Source of the DNA: Batillaria attramentaria
Taxonomy: Eukaryota > Mollusca > Gastropoda > Batillariidae
DNA length: 64,000 nt
Direction of reading: 5' to 3'
Assembly: GCA_018292915.2 (NCBI GenBank)
Contig: JACVVK020000291.1
Coordinates: 560,001 to 624,000, forward strand
The position numbers and the translations under genes were made by a program. The number at the start of each line of letters is the position of its first letter. The stretch's first letter is position 1. A model generated the notes under the pieces. The model was not told where the DNA came from and ran no database searches. It saw only the letters and a list, made by a program, of their open reading frames with translations. This document shows positions 21,201 through 35,000 of the stretch, piece after piece.

Positions 21201-22799
21201 CTAGATCTAAACTACGCCAGGTCTGTTTAGTCTCTTTGTTAGAAACGCAAACTAATCTCCACCAGACTCAGTGGTGAGAACAAAGCTAGATCTTAACTAT
21301 GCCAGATCTATGTAGTGGTTTTTTTGTTGTTGTTGTTAGAAATGCAAACAAATCTCCACTAGACTGTTGAGAACAAAGCTATAGATCTAAGCTAAGCCAG
21401 ATCTATGTAGGTTTTTGGTTAGAATTGCAAACAAATCTAGAACAAAACAGAAATGCAAGCAGATATCTTATTGGCGAGAACAAGGCTAGATCTAACCAAA
21501 GGCAGATCCATATGTGTAGTCTCTTCCTATTAATAATAAATATGCAGGTCGCCACAGGAGATTGCTTCGTAGTGAGGAAAAGGACAGATCTAAAACTTTA
21601 TCTAATGCTAGATCTGCAATAGTTCTTTTTATGAACGAAATACACAGACAGCTGACCATTGTCCTTGCCGCGACGATGTTTCTAACTCGTGCTGAGAAAG
21701 TTTTTAAATAAATGTTTTGAGCAGGACTGTTTTCGTTGTAGGGTATGGGGTTGCTGTGTCAAGGGGAATTCTGTACAAAAAACACAAACAAAAACAAACA
21801 ACAATCACACTATACGCCATTTTGTATTGTTTTGGTTCTTGTTTTCTCAGTCCCTGTTGTTTGTGAACGCTCGTTTTTTTCTTCCACAGACTCTGGTGTC
21901 TCACAAGTACGGGTACCGAGTCTTCCCCAGAGAGATTGTAGCGACTGAGTTTGATCTACTCATGAACGCCATCAGTTCTGAACCTGCCAAGGAGCTCCTC
22001 AAAAAGTAGGACTTCTGAAGTTTTTTGTTTTTTTGTTTTTCTCGGCCATATTTCGCTTATAATTGATACCTGTGCGCTTGTTTTCAAATCTTTGACTTGA
22101 TTATTTACATACTCATAATGGCCGACTTTTACCCGTTGCTATGGAGCTTCATAAGTTTCGACTGACCACGACTGCTCGCATCTAAAACCGTTATTTTAAA
22201 AGATGATCATATACACAGATTGCGGATAGTAGTAATGCATTAGTCTAGTACAAGTCGGTTTCTGGTTGACAAACGGCCCCTGTTACTGTGTCTTTCAAAC
22301 CGGCAGCTAAAAATCCAGACTGATAGAACAAACCGAGGTGCCATGTGTGCGGGAACCCGCTGAATGAAGGTGCTATGATCTGGAGCGGCAGGGCAACGGA
22401 AAAACACGACTATGATTTACGTGTATGAGACAGGCATTGTAGACTAAACGAGTCAGTGTCTGCGTGTGAATTCTGTAGCAATTTCACTAGGGGATATCAA
22501 TCCATTTTGATCTGCAGGCGGGAGTAAATTTAGGTCCTTGAATAACTTCCCTTTTTACCACAGATGGTTCAGACTTGACGGCAACGCGGTGCCACCAACT
22601 TACATCCTGCAGCCAATCAGCTCTCAGTATCCGGACTTTCTATCCAATGAGGAAGCTGCCCGTAAGCAGGCAGCCAACCAGTGGTGGAGAGACAACGAAA
22701 TTATGCACGAGGCTCTTAGCCAAGCAGCGGTGGCCTGCCTCAGTAAAGAGCGTGCACATGCATTGAAGGAATCAGGTAAACACTCAGGAAATGCGGTCG

Positions 22800-22839
<40 letters not shown>

Positions 22840-22908
22840 AAGCCCTGCTATTACTTGTATGCTGCGCGTGCGCGCGCGCGCGCACACACACACACACATA
22901 TGCACACA

Positions 22909-22946
<38 letters not shown>

Positions 22947-22979
22947 GCCTCATTCCCCTTCTCAAAATCAACATTAGCA

Positions 22980-23028
<49 letters not shown>

Positions 23029-26000
23029 CAGTGACGGAGACCGAGATCCGACACGGTCTGCTGGCCAGCAAAAATCTACTGGAGCGTGGCCTGTGGTTCT
23101 ACCGACACATTGACCACATGGACGACGTCACGCCTGGGCAACTCAGCTCCAGGTTTAAAGGTGAGATGACAACATGAGAGCCCATGCAAATATATGCAAT
23201 TTTACTTGAAAGCTTTAGATCGCTAGGAGCCACTTCAAGCCACTATTATGCAATCTGCAGCCATCTCTGGCCTAGCGACAGTAGCGGGTAAGAACCACGA
23301 CTTGTGTAATAGTGGCTTGAAATGGCGCCTACTGGTGTGCAGTGGTTTGTTCTTTTTAACCACCGTTCCGTGGGGAGTGATGACTCTGGCTGTTTGAACT
23401 GGGTTGTTTGCAGAACTTGTCCATCACAAGGACAGTTACTGTGACACATTTGGGGTTTCTTGTTTCAGACTTTAAAGGCAGTGAAACACAGAACAAAGAA
23501 TCCAGAGAGCTGCTGGAAAACCTGAAGAAAGAAATGGAGGACAAGCTTCCTCCTGACAAGATCCTGACATATGATGTCATTTGGAACAAGGAGAGAGGTC
23601 AGTAAATCGCTACTGGTGCCTGGTGCCGTCATCCTGGTACACATTGCCTTACCCACTTCATCATCGTGCCTTTTGTATCATCATACCCATCATCATATGC
23701 ATTGCATCATTATTCCCCTTGCATCATCATACCCATTGCACCATCATACCCATTGCATCATTATACCTCTTGCATCAGAATAGTCTTTGCATCGTCCATA
23801 CCTACTTCATCATCATGCGCACTGCATCATCATAAGACATAAGACATAAGACATTTATTAAAAGAGGAACATTGTTTTGTGGTCTCTCATAAAAACAGAA
23901 AACATGCCAACATATTGACATCATACCTACTGCATCGTCATACCCATTGTGCCATCACATCATCATGTCTTAAGATCATCATAATGCTGATTGCATTATG
24001 TGCATCATCATGCCCATTGCATCATTATGTCATTTATATGGTTTTATACCCATTATACCCATTATCATACCCATTGCATCATGCTCATTGCATTATTTTG
24101 CTTACTGCATTTTCTTGCTTACTGCATCATGATGTCCGCTGCATTATCATAGGGGGAGCTGGCTTGGTCAAATGGTAGAGCGTTGGACTTCTAATGCTCG
24201 GGTCGTGAGTTCGATCCCGGTTGGGGCCAAATATTTGTGCTGGCTTTTTCATCATTGCCCCGTCTTTGATATCACCCAATGTGGTGGAAAAGGACATTAA
24301 ACCCCCAGACACACACCCACCCGCATTATCATAGCCATTGCACCATCAAGACTATGTATCTGTTTATTGAATCACCTTACCCACTTCATCATCATGCCAC
24401 TACATCAGGAGTTTGTTAAGTATTTTACGTTTTCTGCACTCTTGGTCACCACAAAAACAGTAGAAGAGATTCCATTCTTGCAACTTTTATAACGCACATT
24501 TGATAACCCACTCAGTCACTTAATCAGCATATTATGTTGGATTATATTCCTCTTCAGGTATTGACCCAGAAACGGACAAAAGTCACCGTGACTATATCAG
24601 CCGACTCTGCACCGATTTTGAAAAGAAACTGATGGGCGAAATAGAGACGGCCATTAAAACACGTGATCAGGGGCTGCACGTGAACCCTCTGCTGGAGGAA
24701 GTGACACAACACACCCGCTTCGCACAGGAAAAATGCAGTTCTTTTTACGGACGCCAAAACGCTCTAGAGGTTTGTACATGTAATATCTCTAACTCTTCCT
24801 GTAACGATTCAAAACACAAGCCGTTCTGATGTAAATCTTGCGTCTGAAACTATCGTGGTTTTTATGACATTCGGGAGATACTGAAACCAAAACTAAGAGA
24901 GAGAGAGAGAGAGAGCACTGTTAAATTTCTTTTTTCCCCTCCCAGAGAGTGCGTGAGTACCTGAAGGGTATGAGCCAGTGTGTTCACGTGATTCACGGGA
25001 AGTCCGGTTCTGGCAAGACCTCCATTGTTGCCATGGCAGCACGTGAAGCTTTGGCTATCCAACACCACAAAGGAGGTGTCATTCTCAGGTATGCATCAGG
25101 TTAAAATTATTAGCTAGTACAGCCAGTGCAGTGTGGTGAACTGTTGACAGGTGTAACATAGCCCTATGGCATAAAAAATTTATTTGTCAATACTTGGCAA
25201 GTAGCTGAGTGGTAGTGTTGGACTTTCAGTGCTCAGGTCACGAGTTCAAATCCTAGCTGGGGCCAAATATTTCAGCTGGCCCGTTTTTGAATCACCTACA
25301 TGTGGTGGAAAAGGATGATAAATCTTAACCCAAGTCTGACCACCCCCTGCCCACCATATGGTAAGACTGGTTATAAAGAACAAGCCAGTATTATGCAAGT
25401 TGTGTGCTTTCCCCGCTACGCCAGAGACCTCTGCAGATAACATGGGTTGAAGTGGCTTCTGGTGATCTGAAAATTTCAAATACAATTGTGTGTTTTTCAT
25501 GACTCTTTTAACTTTTTCACGACCACGCACACAGCGTTTGTGCAGAGCCCTTGCATACCGTTGCCAACAACACACCTAGAGCCCGGGCGCTGACGCTTGA
25601 GGTCACTGTCACCAAGCACCCATGTTATCTCTGCTGTCACTGTGGCTGCTATGCCCAATTTTTCCAATCAAAAATATTTTTCCGTAAAAGTGCTTATGAT
25701 TATCTTTTAAACCATACTAGAAACGATTAGGAAACATCTGAGAAAGACACCTTTAAAAAAAAACCAAAAAACCCCGAAACATTGAGAAAATCACTCAGTT
25801 GCCAAAGGTTGTGCACAGTGCCTGGGTCACAGGGGAATTCTGTGGCGGTTAATGTCGGCAATGAGTTAATCTCAGGCCAAGGATGCTTTTTGGCATCGAT
25901 GACATCTTCCAGCTTATCTGTCCACAGGTTTCTAGGCACTACCCCCGACAGTACTACAGTCTCCAGCCTCTTGTCCAGCATCATTTGTCAGCTGACGGCT

Positions 26001-29000
26001 GTCAAAAACAGAGACATGACGTTCAGTGAAGAGGACATTCCTGCGGTAAGTCAAACATCTGCTTTTCTTTTCTTTTCTTTTATTTTAGGTTTTGTGTTTT
26101 TTTGTGGCAGTCAGTGGTCTAGTGGTAAAGCGACTTTGTCACTAGTGCGAGACCTCAGGTTCGAGTCCCACTCTGGGCAAAGAATTTTTCTCGTATGTGG
26201 CACTGTTCATACAATGCTGTGATGGAGGTCTGGACAATATTCTCGATGTACTGTTCTGAATTTTGTATGGATTGGGATGCTGGGGGGGTGGGGGTGGGGG
26301 GGGGGGGGTTGCGTCCTTTCCACCACATATGTGGTGATATCAAAGATGGGGCAACAAGAAAAACACCAGCACAAATATTGGCCCCAGCTGGGATTCAAAC
26401 TCACAAGGTCTTGACGGTGAGGGTGATAGAAGCACGTGATGCTGCCATGGAGGTCCGGATGACAATATTCTTGATACGCTGTTTGTGAGAGGAAACTTTT
26501 CTTCTGCATGGTGATGAGGATGAGGGTGATAGTAGTATGATGCTGCAGTAAAGGTCTGGACAACAGTATCTTTACTATATCTCAGCCATCAGCTTCCTTT
26601 TCAGAGCATGAAGGAGAGAACAGACATGTTTCATGAACTGCTGGAGGAGACCGCGAGTGCTGACTTCCCTGTGACCCTGTTGTTGGACTCGCTAGACCAG
26701 CTGGACCCGGCTGACAACGCGCGACAGTTGACCTGGCTGCCGACGGAGCTGCCTGCTCATGTCAAGGTCATTGTATCCACACTGCCTGAAGAGCAGTATG
26801 AGGCATTCCCCAAACTTCAGGTGAAAAAGTCCGGAGGCTTCTATTATTTCCATTTTTGTCTTTGCTTAGAGACCCTGGGAGTGGGCGAGGAGGGAGGTGT
26901 GTACCAGATAATCAATCAGCTGAGGTGTTTATTACTAAATGCGGTGATCTAAATTTATGTTACCTGTATCGTCATTGTGATCACAATAATTTCAAGAATT
27001 GTAATTGATTCATTATGAGGATGCATTAATCACAAGGAATGAATGATTAAGTCGACTGGTCATCATTTACAGGAAAACAAAACCCCACCAACCAACCAAA
27101 TAAACAAAACAAGAACAAACAGCGCCTTTTTTAATCTGTTAGTATTTTATACCCAAGATACATTCTTTCAGTTTTACCATCTTTACAGCTATGCACTTGC
27201 CATAAAACCAAAACCAAAACCAGAAACCAGGTTTTGTTGAAATAAATAAATAAAAAAGTAATATGCAAATGAAAGGATCCACTTTCTTCATTTCAACAAT
27301 ACATAATACAATACACATTTCTGCAGGCCATTTATGAAGGAAAAAAGTCCAGCTTCTATGAAGTTCCCACACTTGGTGACTCCGACGTCAGCGGCATTCT
27401 GGACCAATGGTTGGCAGCCTCTAAACGTCAGCTGACCCCAGGTCAGAGGTCACTGGTGCTTTCAGCATTCAAACAGTGTCCGTTGCCGCTCTTCCTGAAA
27501 CTGTCTTTTGACACGGCCTGTAGATGGCGCTCATTCATGTCGCCAAGCGACACTGTACTGCAGGTGGGTTTTTGGATACCCTTTGATGACATTTTGAGTA
27601 ACTGTGCATGGTTCAAGCGAGAATGCATTTTGACCTCGCCTGAATTAAATTTACCCAAGTTTTTAAATTTAATTTTAACATTGCTTTTTTTTTTTACATC
27701 AACATTTGTTTCTTCATTGTGGTCAGTGCCATAAGGAAAAATTATGTAGTGTTTTTCAGTTTGCATAAATTCGAAAATAGTTTAACTAAAAATAAAACAT
27801 TAAGAGGGCTCGTCCGGGATTTGAACCCGGGACCTCTCGCACCCAAAGCGAGAATCATACCCCTAGACCAACGAGCCGCTCTGAGAGGGAACTTTTCTGT
27901 TCGAAACTTAAACAGCAGCTGTGGATAAGCCCCTGTCACCTTTCCTTACACAAGTATTGATTTTGTGCACAACATGTGTGAACAAGAGTTTGTCAAAGGC
28001 TGGGCTAGTTTTGCCTGTCAGTGACCATGTGGGGGTGAATGTCGCCAGTCCTACATGTCGCTAGTCCTGTGTGTCGACAGTCCCACTTCTAGAGTCCTTT
28101 GTGACTGTAGTTCAAATTCTCAGTAGTCCTACACTTGACAGTCCTACTTGTCCATAGTCCAAATTCTCAATAGTCCTACACTAGACTGTCCTATGTGTCC
28201 ATAGTCCAAAATCTTGATAGGCCTACACTTGACAGTCCTACTTGTCTACAGTCCAAATTGTCCATAGTCCTACACTTTTACGTCCTACGTGTTTGTAGTC
28301 CAAATTCTTAATAGTCCTACACTTGACAGTCCTACATGTCTAATGTCCAAATTCTCAGTAATCCTACACTTGACAGTCCCACATGTCTAATGTCCAAATT
28401 CTCAGTAATCCTACACTTGACAGTCCTACATGTCCATAGTCCAAATTCTGAATAATCCTACACTTTACTGTCCTAAATGTCCAAAGTCCAAATTCTCGAT
28501 AGTCCTGCACTTAACAGTCCTACGTGTCCATAGTCCTGCACATCTCCCCCCCCCCCCCCCCCTTCCTTTTTAAGAAACATCTTACTGTTTACTGGAGTAC
28601 ATGTAATACCTGAGGAACTTATTCTTGTTGTTCATTGTAGACTTTCTGTTCCTTTCTGTCAACTACAAGGAGTTTATATATGTTTAGGTTACTTGTTTTG
28701 TTTTCATATATATTTGCATCTATACTGTTTTGGGTTTGTTTGTCTTTTTCCAGGCCACTGTGCGAGATAGCATCAACGTCATGTTTTCCGAGCTGGAAAC
28801 AATGCACGGGAAGACATTTGTCAGTCGTGCTCTTGGGTATTTGACCGTCAGTACGTCACTGTTGTTTCATTCAGCTACAAACTCTTACAGCACTTTTCAA
28901 GAGAGAGAGAGAGAGCGAGCTATGAACATCTGAGTATCTAACAGCAAATAGAGAGAGAGAGAGAGAGAGAGAGCGAGCTATGAACATCTGAGTATCTAAC

Positions 29001-32000
29001 AGCAAATAGAGAGAGAGAGAGAGAGAGAGAGAGCTATGAACATCTGAGTATCTAACAGCAAATAGAGAGAGAGAGAGAGAGAGCTATGAACATACCAGTA
29101 GGCTGTGGGAACAAGGACCTCTCAAAATATAGACTGGTGAGCACATAGGGGTGGGGTGGGTGGGTGGGGGTTTAACGTCCCCTTCCACCACATACTTGTG
29201 ATATCAAAGACGGGGCAACGATGAAAAAGCCAGCACAAATATTTGGCCCCAGCCGGGATATAGAGGGCACATAGAGCTTTGGGAACAGACTGGTGGGAAC
29301 ATAGACTGGTGGTTACATAGGCCTGTGGGAACAGTCTGGTGAGAATATAGACTGATGGGAACATAGACTGGTGGGAACATAGACCTGTGGGAACAGACTG
29401 CTGATGACATAGACTGATGGGAACATAGACCTGTGGGAACATAGACTGATGGGAACATAGACCTGTGGGAACATAGACTGGTGTGATTAACATAGACTGG
29501 TGAAAACATAGACCTGTGAACATAGACCTGTAAAACATAGACCTGTGGGAACATGGACTGGTGGGATTAACATAGACTGGTGAAAACATAGACCTGTGGA
29601 AACATAGACCTGTGGGAACATGGACATGCTCCTGATAAAACTCTGACCAACCAACTCAGTAAATAATTGGAGACAATTCACTTGTTTGTAACAGGCCGCG
29701 GAGGTTTGACAGAGACGGAGCTGGAGGACGTATTGTCCTGTGATGATGACGTGCTGAATGACGTCTACACCTACTGGACACCCCCTGTGCGACGCTTACC
29801 TCCCCTGCTTTTAGTCAGACTGAAAGCGGATTTAGGACAGTACTTGGGTGAGTGTGGCTCCCCATCTTCATTGTTTTGTTCTTTTTTTAGGTTGACGTGT
29901 GTCAAACACTTGGAACTCTGTCCAAAAGACTCAAAACATCAAAGTGGTCGGGAAGTGTCTGAATGCACACTCATGGGTGACACACTTCCGTCTGGGTGAC
30001 GGAAATCCATTTTTTTTTCACCATCATCATATGGAAGTTCTGTTTTTTCGCAAAAAGAAACATCAGCATACTCTCTTGTGCTGGAGGTGAAAAACAGGGT
30101 GGAGTGTGGGACGCCATTGCTTGGGGTCATTTTCCCTGTCACTCATGCACACTCAGTTCCTGCTTTGCTCAGAATGACTTTACGTGGTTTTACATACACG
30201 TTGACATCTGTATCTGGGACATAGTTTACTATTGGTCTACGTACTGTGCAGTAGTGGTGTTTTCCAAATCATGCTGTGTGAGTTTTTTGGGTTGAAATTG
30301 CAGACATAATGTCTGTTTCATACAACATGACAGTGTGTATTGTGCTTGGTTAATGTGCAGTGGACCGTGGTGCAGATGGAGTGCGTGTGTTCTTCTGGTA
30401 CCACCGACAGTTCATAGAGGCAGCCGAGCAACGTTACTGTAATGACCTTGACACTCGCCTTGCCCTTCACACCAGTCTGTCACACTTCTTCGCTGGTACT
30501 TGGGCAAACGGTGAGACAAAAAGAATTAAGAACAGCAACACCCCCCTCTCCCTCCCCCAAAAGACACTCCCTCTCCCCCCCAAACAAAAAATAAACAAAA
30601 ACCAACCAAGCAACCAACCAACAAACAAACATCAACAACAAAAACAAAACAAAAACATCAACAACAAAAACAAAACAAAACAAACATCAACAACAAAAAC
30701 AAAACAAAACAAACAACCACAACAACAAGCAGCACAAGCAATACAGGTAGTATCTAACTTAAAAATGTAGTTAACACGTTGACAACCCAATTTGCATTCA
30801 TAAAAAAACAAACTTACAGAGCTTGAAGGTATGGTTTTGGGATGCTGTCCTAGCTTCGAAATGTTTGAGATATTTCTATTGGATACTTCGGAAGTTGTCC
30901 ATTCTCAGATGGGCTGTTTTGACATTTGCTCTCTCTATGATAAGGTCCCCATTTGGCATCTTTTGTACACTCTGTTTGGCTGCTGAGGTCCGATTTATAT
31001 CATAAGGTGCAGAACTAAATACAGTGTTAGCAAAACAAGTTTCTACCAGTCGAAGGGAGGCAACCCACTGTTAGTAGGCTTCAAGGGAAAGCTCTCAGCA
31101 TAGAGACTTTTAATCAAACGTTTGTTTGTTCCTGCTGGATATGTCTTCTAGGTAACCCAAAACCGTACACAGACAAGTCAGGAAAAGCAGGACAGGCAAA
31201 TCGCAACGTGGGGCAACAGCCTCTCAAGTTTGACCACTCCTTCAATCTGAGGAAGCTGAATAACCTCCCTTTCCACTCTGGCTTAGCACAGCAGAGAGAA
31301 ATGCTGAAAAAGGACTGCCTACTTAACTTTGCTTTTCTGCAGACCAAGCTACAAGCGTGTGGCGTGCGGTAAGTGGACAAATTTTTTAAATATCGTTAAT
31401 GACAGTCGATGCACTACCTTTTCTTAGTTTGCTGTGTAGTCCGTACTCACTGTGTTGTTTCCACTGAGTTCGAACCCTGGCTTGGGCCAAATATTTGTAC
31501 TGGCCTTTTTCTCGTTGCCCCGTCTTTGATATCACCCTCACCTGGTGGAAAAGGATGTTAAAATCCCAAACACCCATACGTGTCTGCACCCATCTCTTTC
31601 TCATTGATAGTCTTTGCACTTGCAGGAATTGAACCAAATATTTGTTCCGGCCTTTTTCTTGTTGCCCTGTCTTTGATATCATCCATATCACTGTCTGGTT
31701 TTAAGAGCACTCTTAAAACGTTTCTCTTTTGTAAAGCTTTCCAGTAATTTCCTGTGTCAGCAACTTGTCAGTTTCACCAGTGTATGTCTGTCAACTGTTT
31801 GTAAAATGTGCGTGAATGTCGGTGAGTGATTGGCGCATTGAGTTTACTCCAAAGAAATGCGCCCTACAAATGCCATTTATTATTATTATTATTATATCTG
31901 ATGGAAAAGTACATTAAAAAAATGGAATCCATGGAGACATCCCAGGGTTTCAAGTCCGTGTTGGGCACTGACTGAAGTTGGAAAAATCTCTTGACTGGGA

Positions 32001-35000
32001 TTTGAGCCCCGGTCTTCCGCATTGTGAGCCAAAGTGTTAACTTTGCACAGTGGCATCTGGTGTAGCTGACTCCTGTATATAGCTATCGATTTTTTTAAAA
32101 CCATTTCCATTTTTTTTTCTCCGTGTTTGCAGTTTACTGTATGCCTTTTCCCTACTCCTCTTCTTGTCAGTAAGTAACAGGGAAAGCGACCCCTGAGCCA
32201 GCAGGGACTGCGTGGGCCAAGGACGTTTTCCCATGCTTAGAGCATTAACTCCCCTTCTTCCATGAGTACATAATCTCATGAACATGGGTTCAGCTTTAGT
32301 TTTAGTTCCTGCTCTACATGTGACTAGTCTCCACTAAAGTGCCTTGTCTTTCTTCAGGCCTTTTTTTTTTGTTTTGTTTTTTTTACCACTGCTTTCAGTT
32401 TTGTTTCACTTTTTGTTTACAGTGCACTCCTGGATGACTTCAGTGCAGCACGCAAAGCCTTCCCCCGCGATGAAGATCTGAAGATGGTGGCGGAGACCTT
32501 GCAGCTGTCCCAGGATGCCCTGCAGTACGACCCTAAACAGCTGCCTTCTCAGATCCTCTGTAGAATTGTCTCGCCCAGAAAGGTAGGACATTACTTGTAA
32601 CACCATACGTAAAGCATAGCATGTCTTGAAACCCTGGGTATTCTCCCAAGATGGAAGCTGGCTGGGGCCAAATATTGTGCTAGCATTTTTCTTGTTGCCC
32701 CGTCTTTGATATCACCCTCAGTGCACTGGAAGAGGACGTTAAACTACCAAACACGTACCGCACCCTCCCAAGATGTAAAAATCATCTATTTACCGCAAAG
32801 TATTTGAGGTTATAATGACAGTTGCTACTTCGGAACTGCCACGAGCAGCCTCTCCCCGATTGTTTGTTTTGAGGAGCAGTTGACATTGCCGCCTGTCCCT
32901 TGTTGTAAGGTTTTCCGGATAGGGATTACCTTCAATGTGATTTTCTGGATTGGTTATAAGCTTTACCAGTTTCCACCCCTGCACTTGGCGAAATCCCTGT
33001 GTCAGAGTATGGTGCCACACAGTCTTACCATTATGTGCCACACAGTCTTACCATTATGTGCCACACAGTCTTACCATTATGTGCAACACAGTCTTACCAT
33101 TATGTGCCACACAGTCTTACCATTATGTGCCACACAGTCTTACCATTATGTGCCACACAGTCTTACCATTATGTGCCACACAGTCTTACCATTATGTGCA
33201 ACACAGTCTTACCATTATGTGCAGCACAGTTTTACCATTATGTGCAAGACAGTCTTACCATTATGTGCAGCACAGTTTTACCATTATGTGCCACACAGTC
33301 TTACCATTATGTGCAGCACAGTTTTACCATTATGTGCAACACAGTCTTACCATTATGTGCAACACAGTCTTACCATTATGTGCATCTGCCCGTTTTCCAG
33401 ATTGATAGTAAAGCTGGCATCTGAGGTCATTATGTGCCTTGTAGCTGATTATTCCCAGTCAGTATGTAGTCTGTGTGTTTCTTGCAGAGCCTGGAAGCTT
33501 TCCTACAGCAGTGCCGGAACTGTGATGACGTGTACTTGATGCCCAATAAGCAGCTTCTCACTCCCCCTGGTGGTCAGCTCGTCCACTCACTGGCTGAACA
33601 TACTGGTGATGTCACAGGGTTGGCCATGACGTCAGACGGCAAATTTGTCATCACATGTTTGTATATCAGTATTGCAGTCACTATTATATAGACTTACTGA
33701 CCCCTGTAGTGTAGTGGTTAGCACTTTGGACCATGGACCAGGAGATCTGGGTCTGAGTCCCAGCGAAAGTAAGCAGGATATTTTCCTATGTAGGCCCCTA
33801 CACAGAGCAGATGTGCTGTGGGTCCAGTGGGGAACCTGTTGACACACAGCTGAGACTCACCCACTTCACAGGTTGACTTTGGGGGTGCTTCCCTTGGTAT
33901 ATGACACATCTTAAGATGTGGATGATAACATGGCCAGCACCGCAGGTTCTGTAGTTCCTGGGCATGGTTAACACTGGGATATTTATGACAGGAAGTGTGG
34001 AATGTGGCCGTGTCCGGCAGTCCAAAACTACATGGACCTCCATCATCCTCATCTCCATCATCATGCATAATAAAAATTGCCCAAGTCCTCTGTTGATTCC
34101 TCCCATGACCTGGGAGGAACACTACTGAGCTGCAGGGGAAGAGTTGGGGCAGAAAAAAAATTGACTTTACATGAATCAACAGAAGAGATGTGTGAAAAAA
34201 AATCTTGTTAGCTGAACACTATGATTTAAAGAAATGATTTCAAATGGTGAAATAAAATTACTTTGAGAAAAAGGAATTGGAGAGAAAAATGCTTTGTGAT
34301 GAAAAAGAAAAAAATGTTAAGCATCTTGGAAACCAGTAATCTCGGAAGTCTGAATAATTTTGTTCCCTATATTGAGACGAATTAGCAGAGAGGGATGTTG
34401 CATGTTGTTGAGTGTGACAAACAAAACATAGAAAAATAGAAATATGAAATAAGAAATAAAGAGTATAAACATGAAAAGGGGAAATGATGGGTGGGTGGGT
34501 GGGTGTTTGGGGCTTAACGTCCTTTTCCACCACATAGGGTCATATCAAAGACAGGGCAACGATGAAAAAGCCAGCACAAATATTTGGCCCCAGCCGGGGA
34601 AATGATGGAGGTATGCAAACACACACACACGCACACACATGCGCGCGAGTACTGTTAAAATTGTACATAATATATTGACCAACCTTAAGTTGTATATTTT
34701 TTTTATTTTTTTTTACGTGCATACTTTTTTGTATCGGCGAGCTGAAAGGCAAATGTCCTGTGAGGATAATAAATATATCTTGTATCTTGTATTCCCTTTT
34801 CTCTTCACTACAGGCTCGGAAGACCGATCTATTTGCGTCATAGACGTAGTGGAAGGGAAACGAGTCAGAAAAATGGAGAAGGTAGGGAGGGACCCTGCAC
34901 ATGTGCACCTATGCTGCAACGACTCCATCATCGTCACAGACCCTGATGACTACATTGTGGCCTACACGTTAGTAACATACTCTCATATACATGAAAACAT

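Noticed and set aside
22538..23113. One continuous open frame across NWD exon 6, intron 6 and exon 7
   Set aside because: The middle is GT/CA microsatellite; consensus donor GTAAAC after ESG and an AG acceptor before TETEIRHG give the family-like sequence with correct phase.
28060..29630. Regular repeats considered as a CRISPR array
   Set aside because: Units are contiguous minisatellites without unique spacers, in an intron of a eukaryotic gene.
32880..33539. Open frame of 219 codons with repeated Tyr-His and Leu-Pro-Leu-Cys
   Set aside because: It is the 23-bp minisatellite, open in every plus frame because of the unit length.
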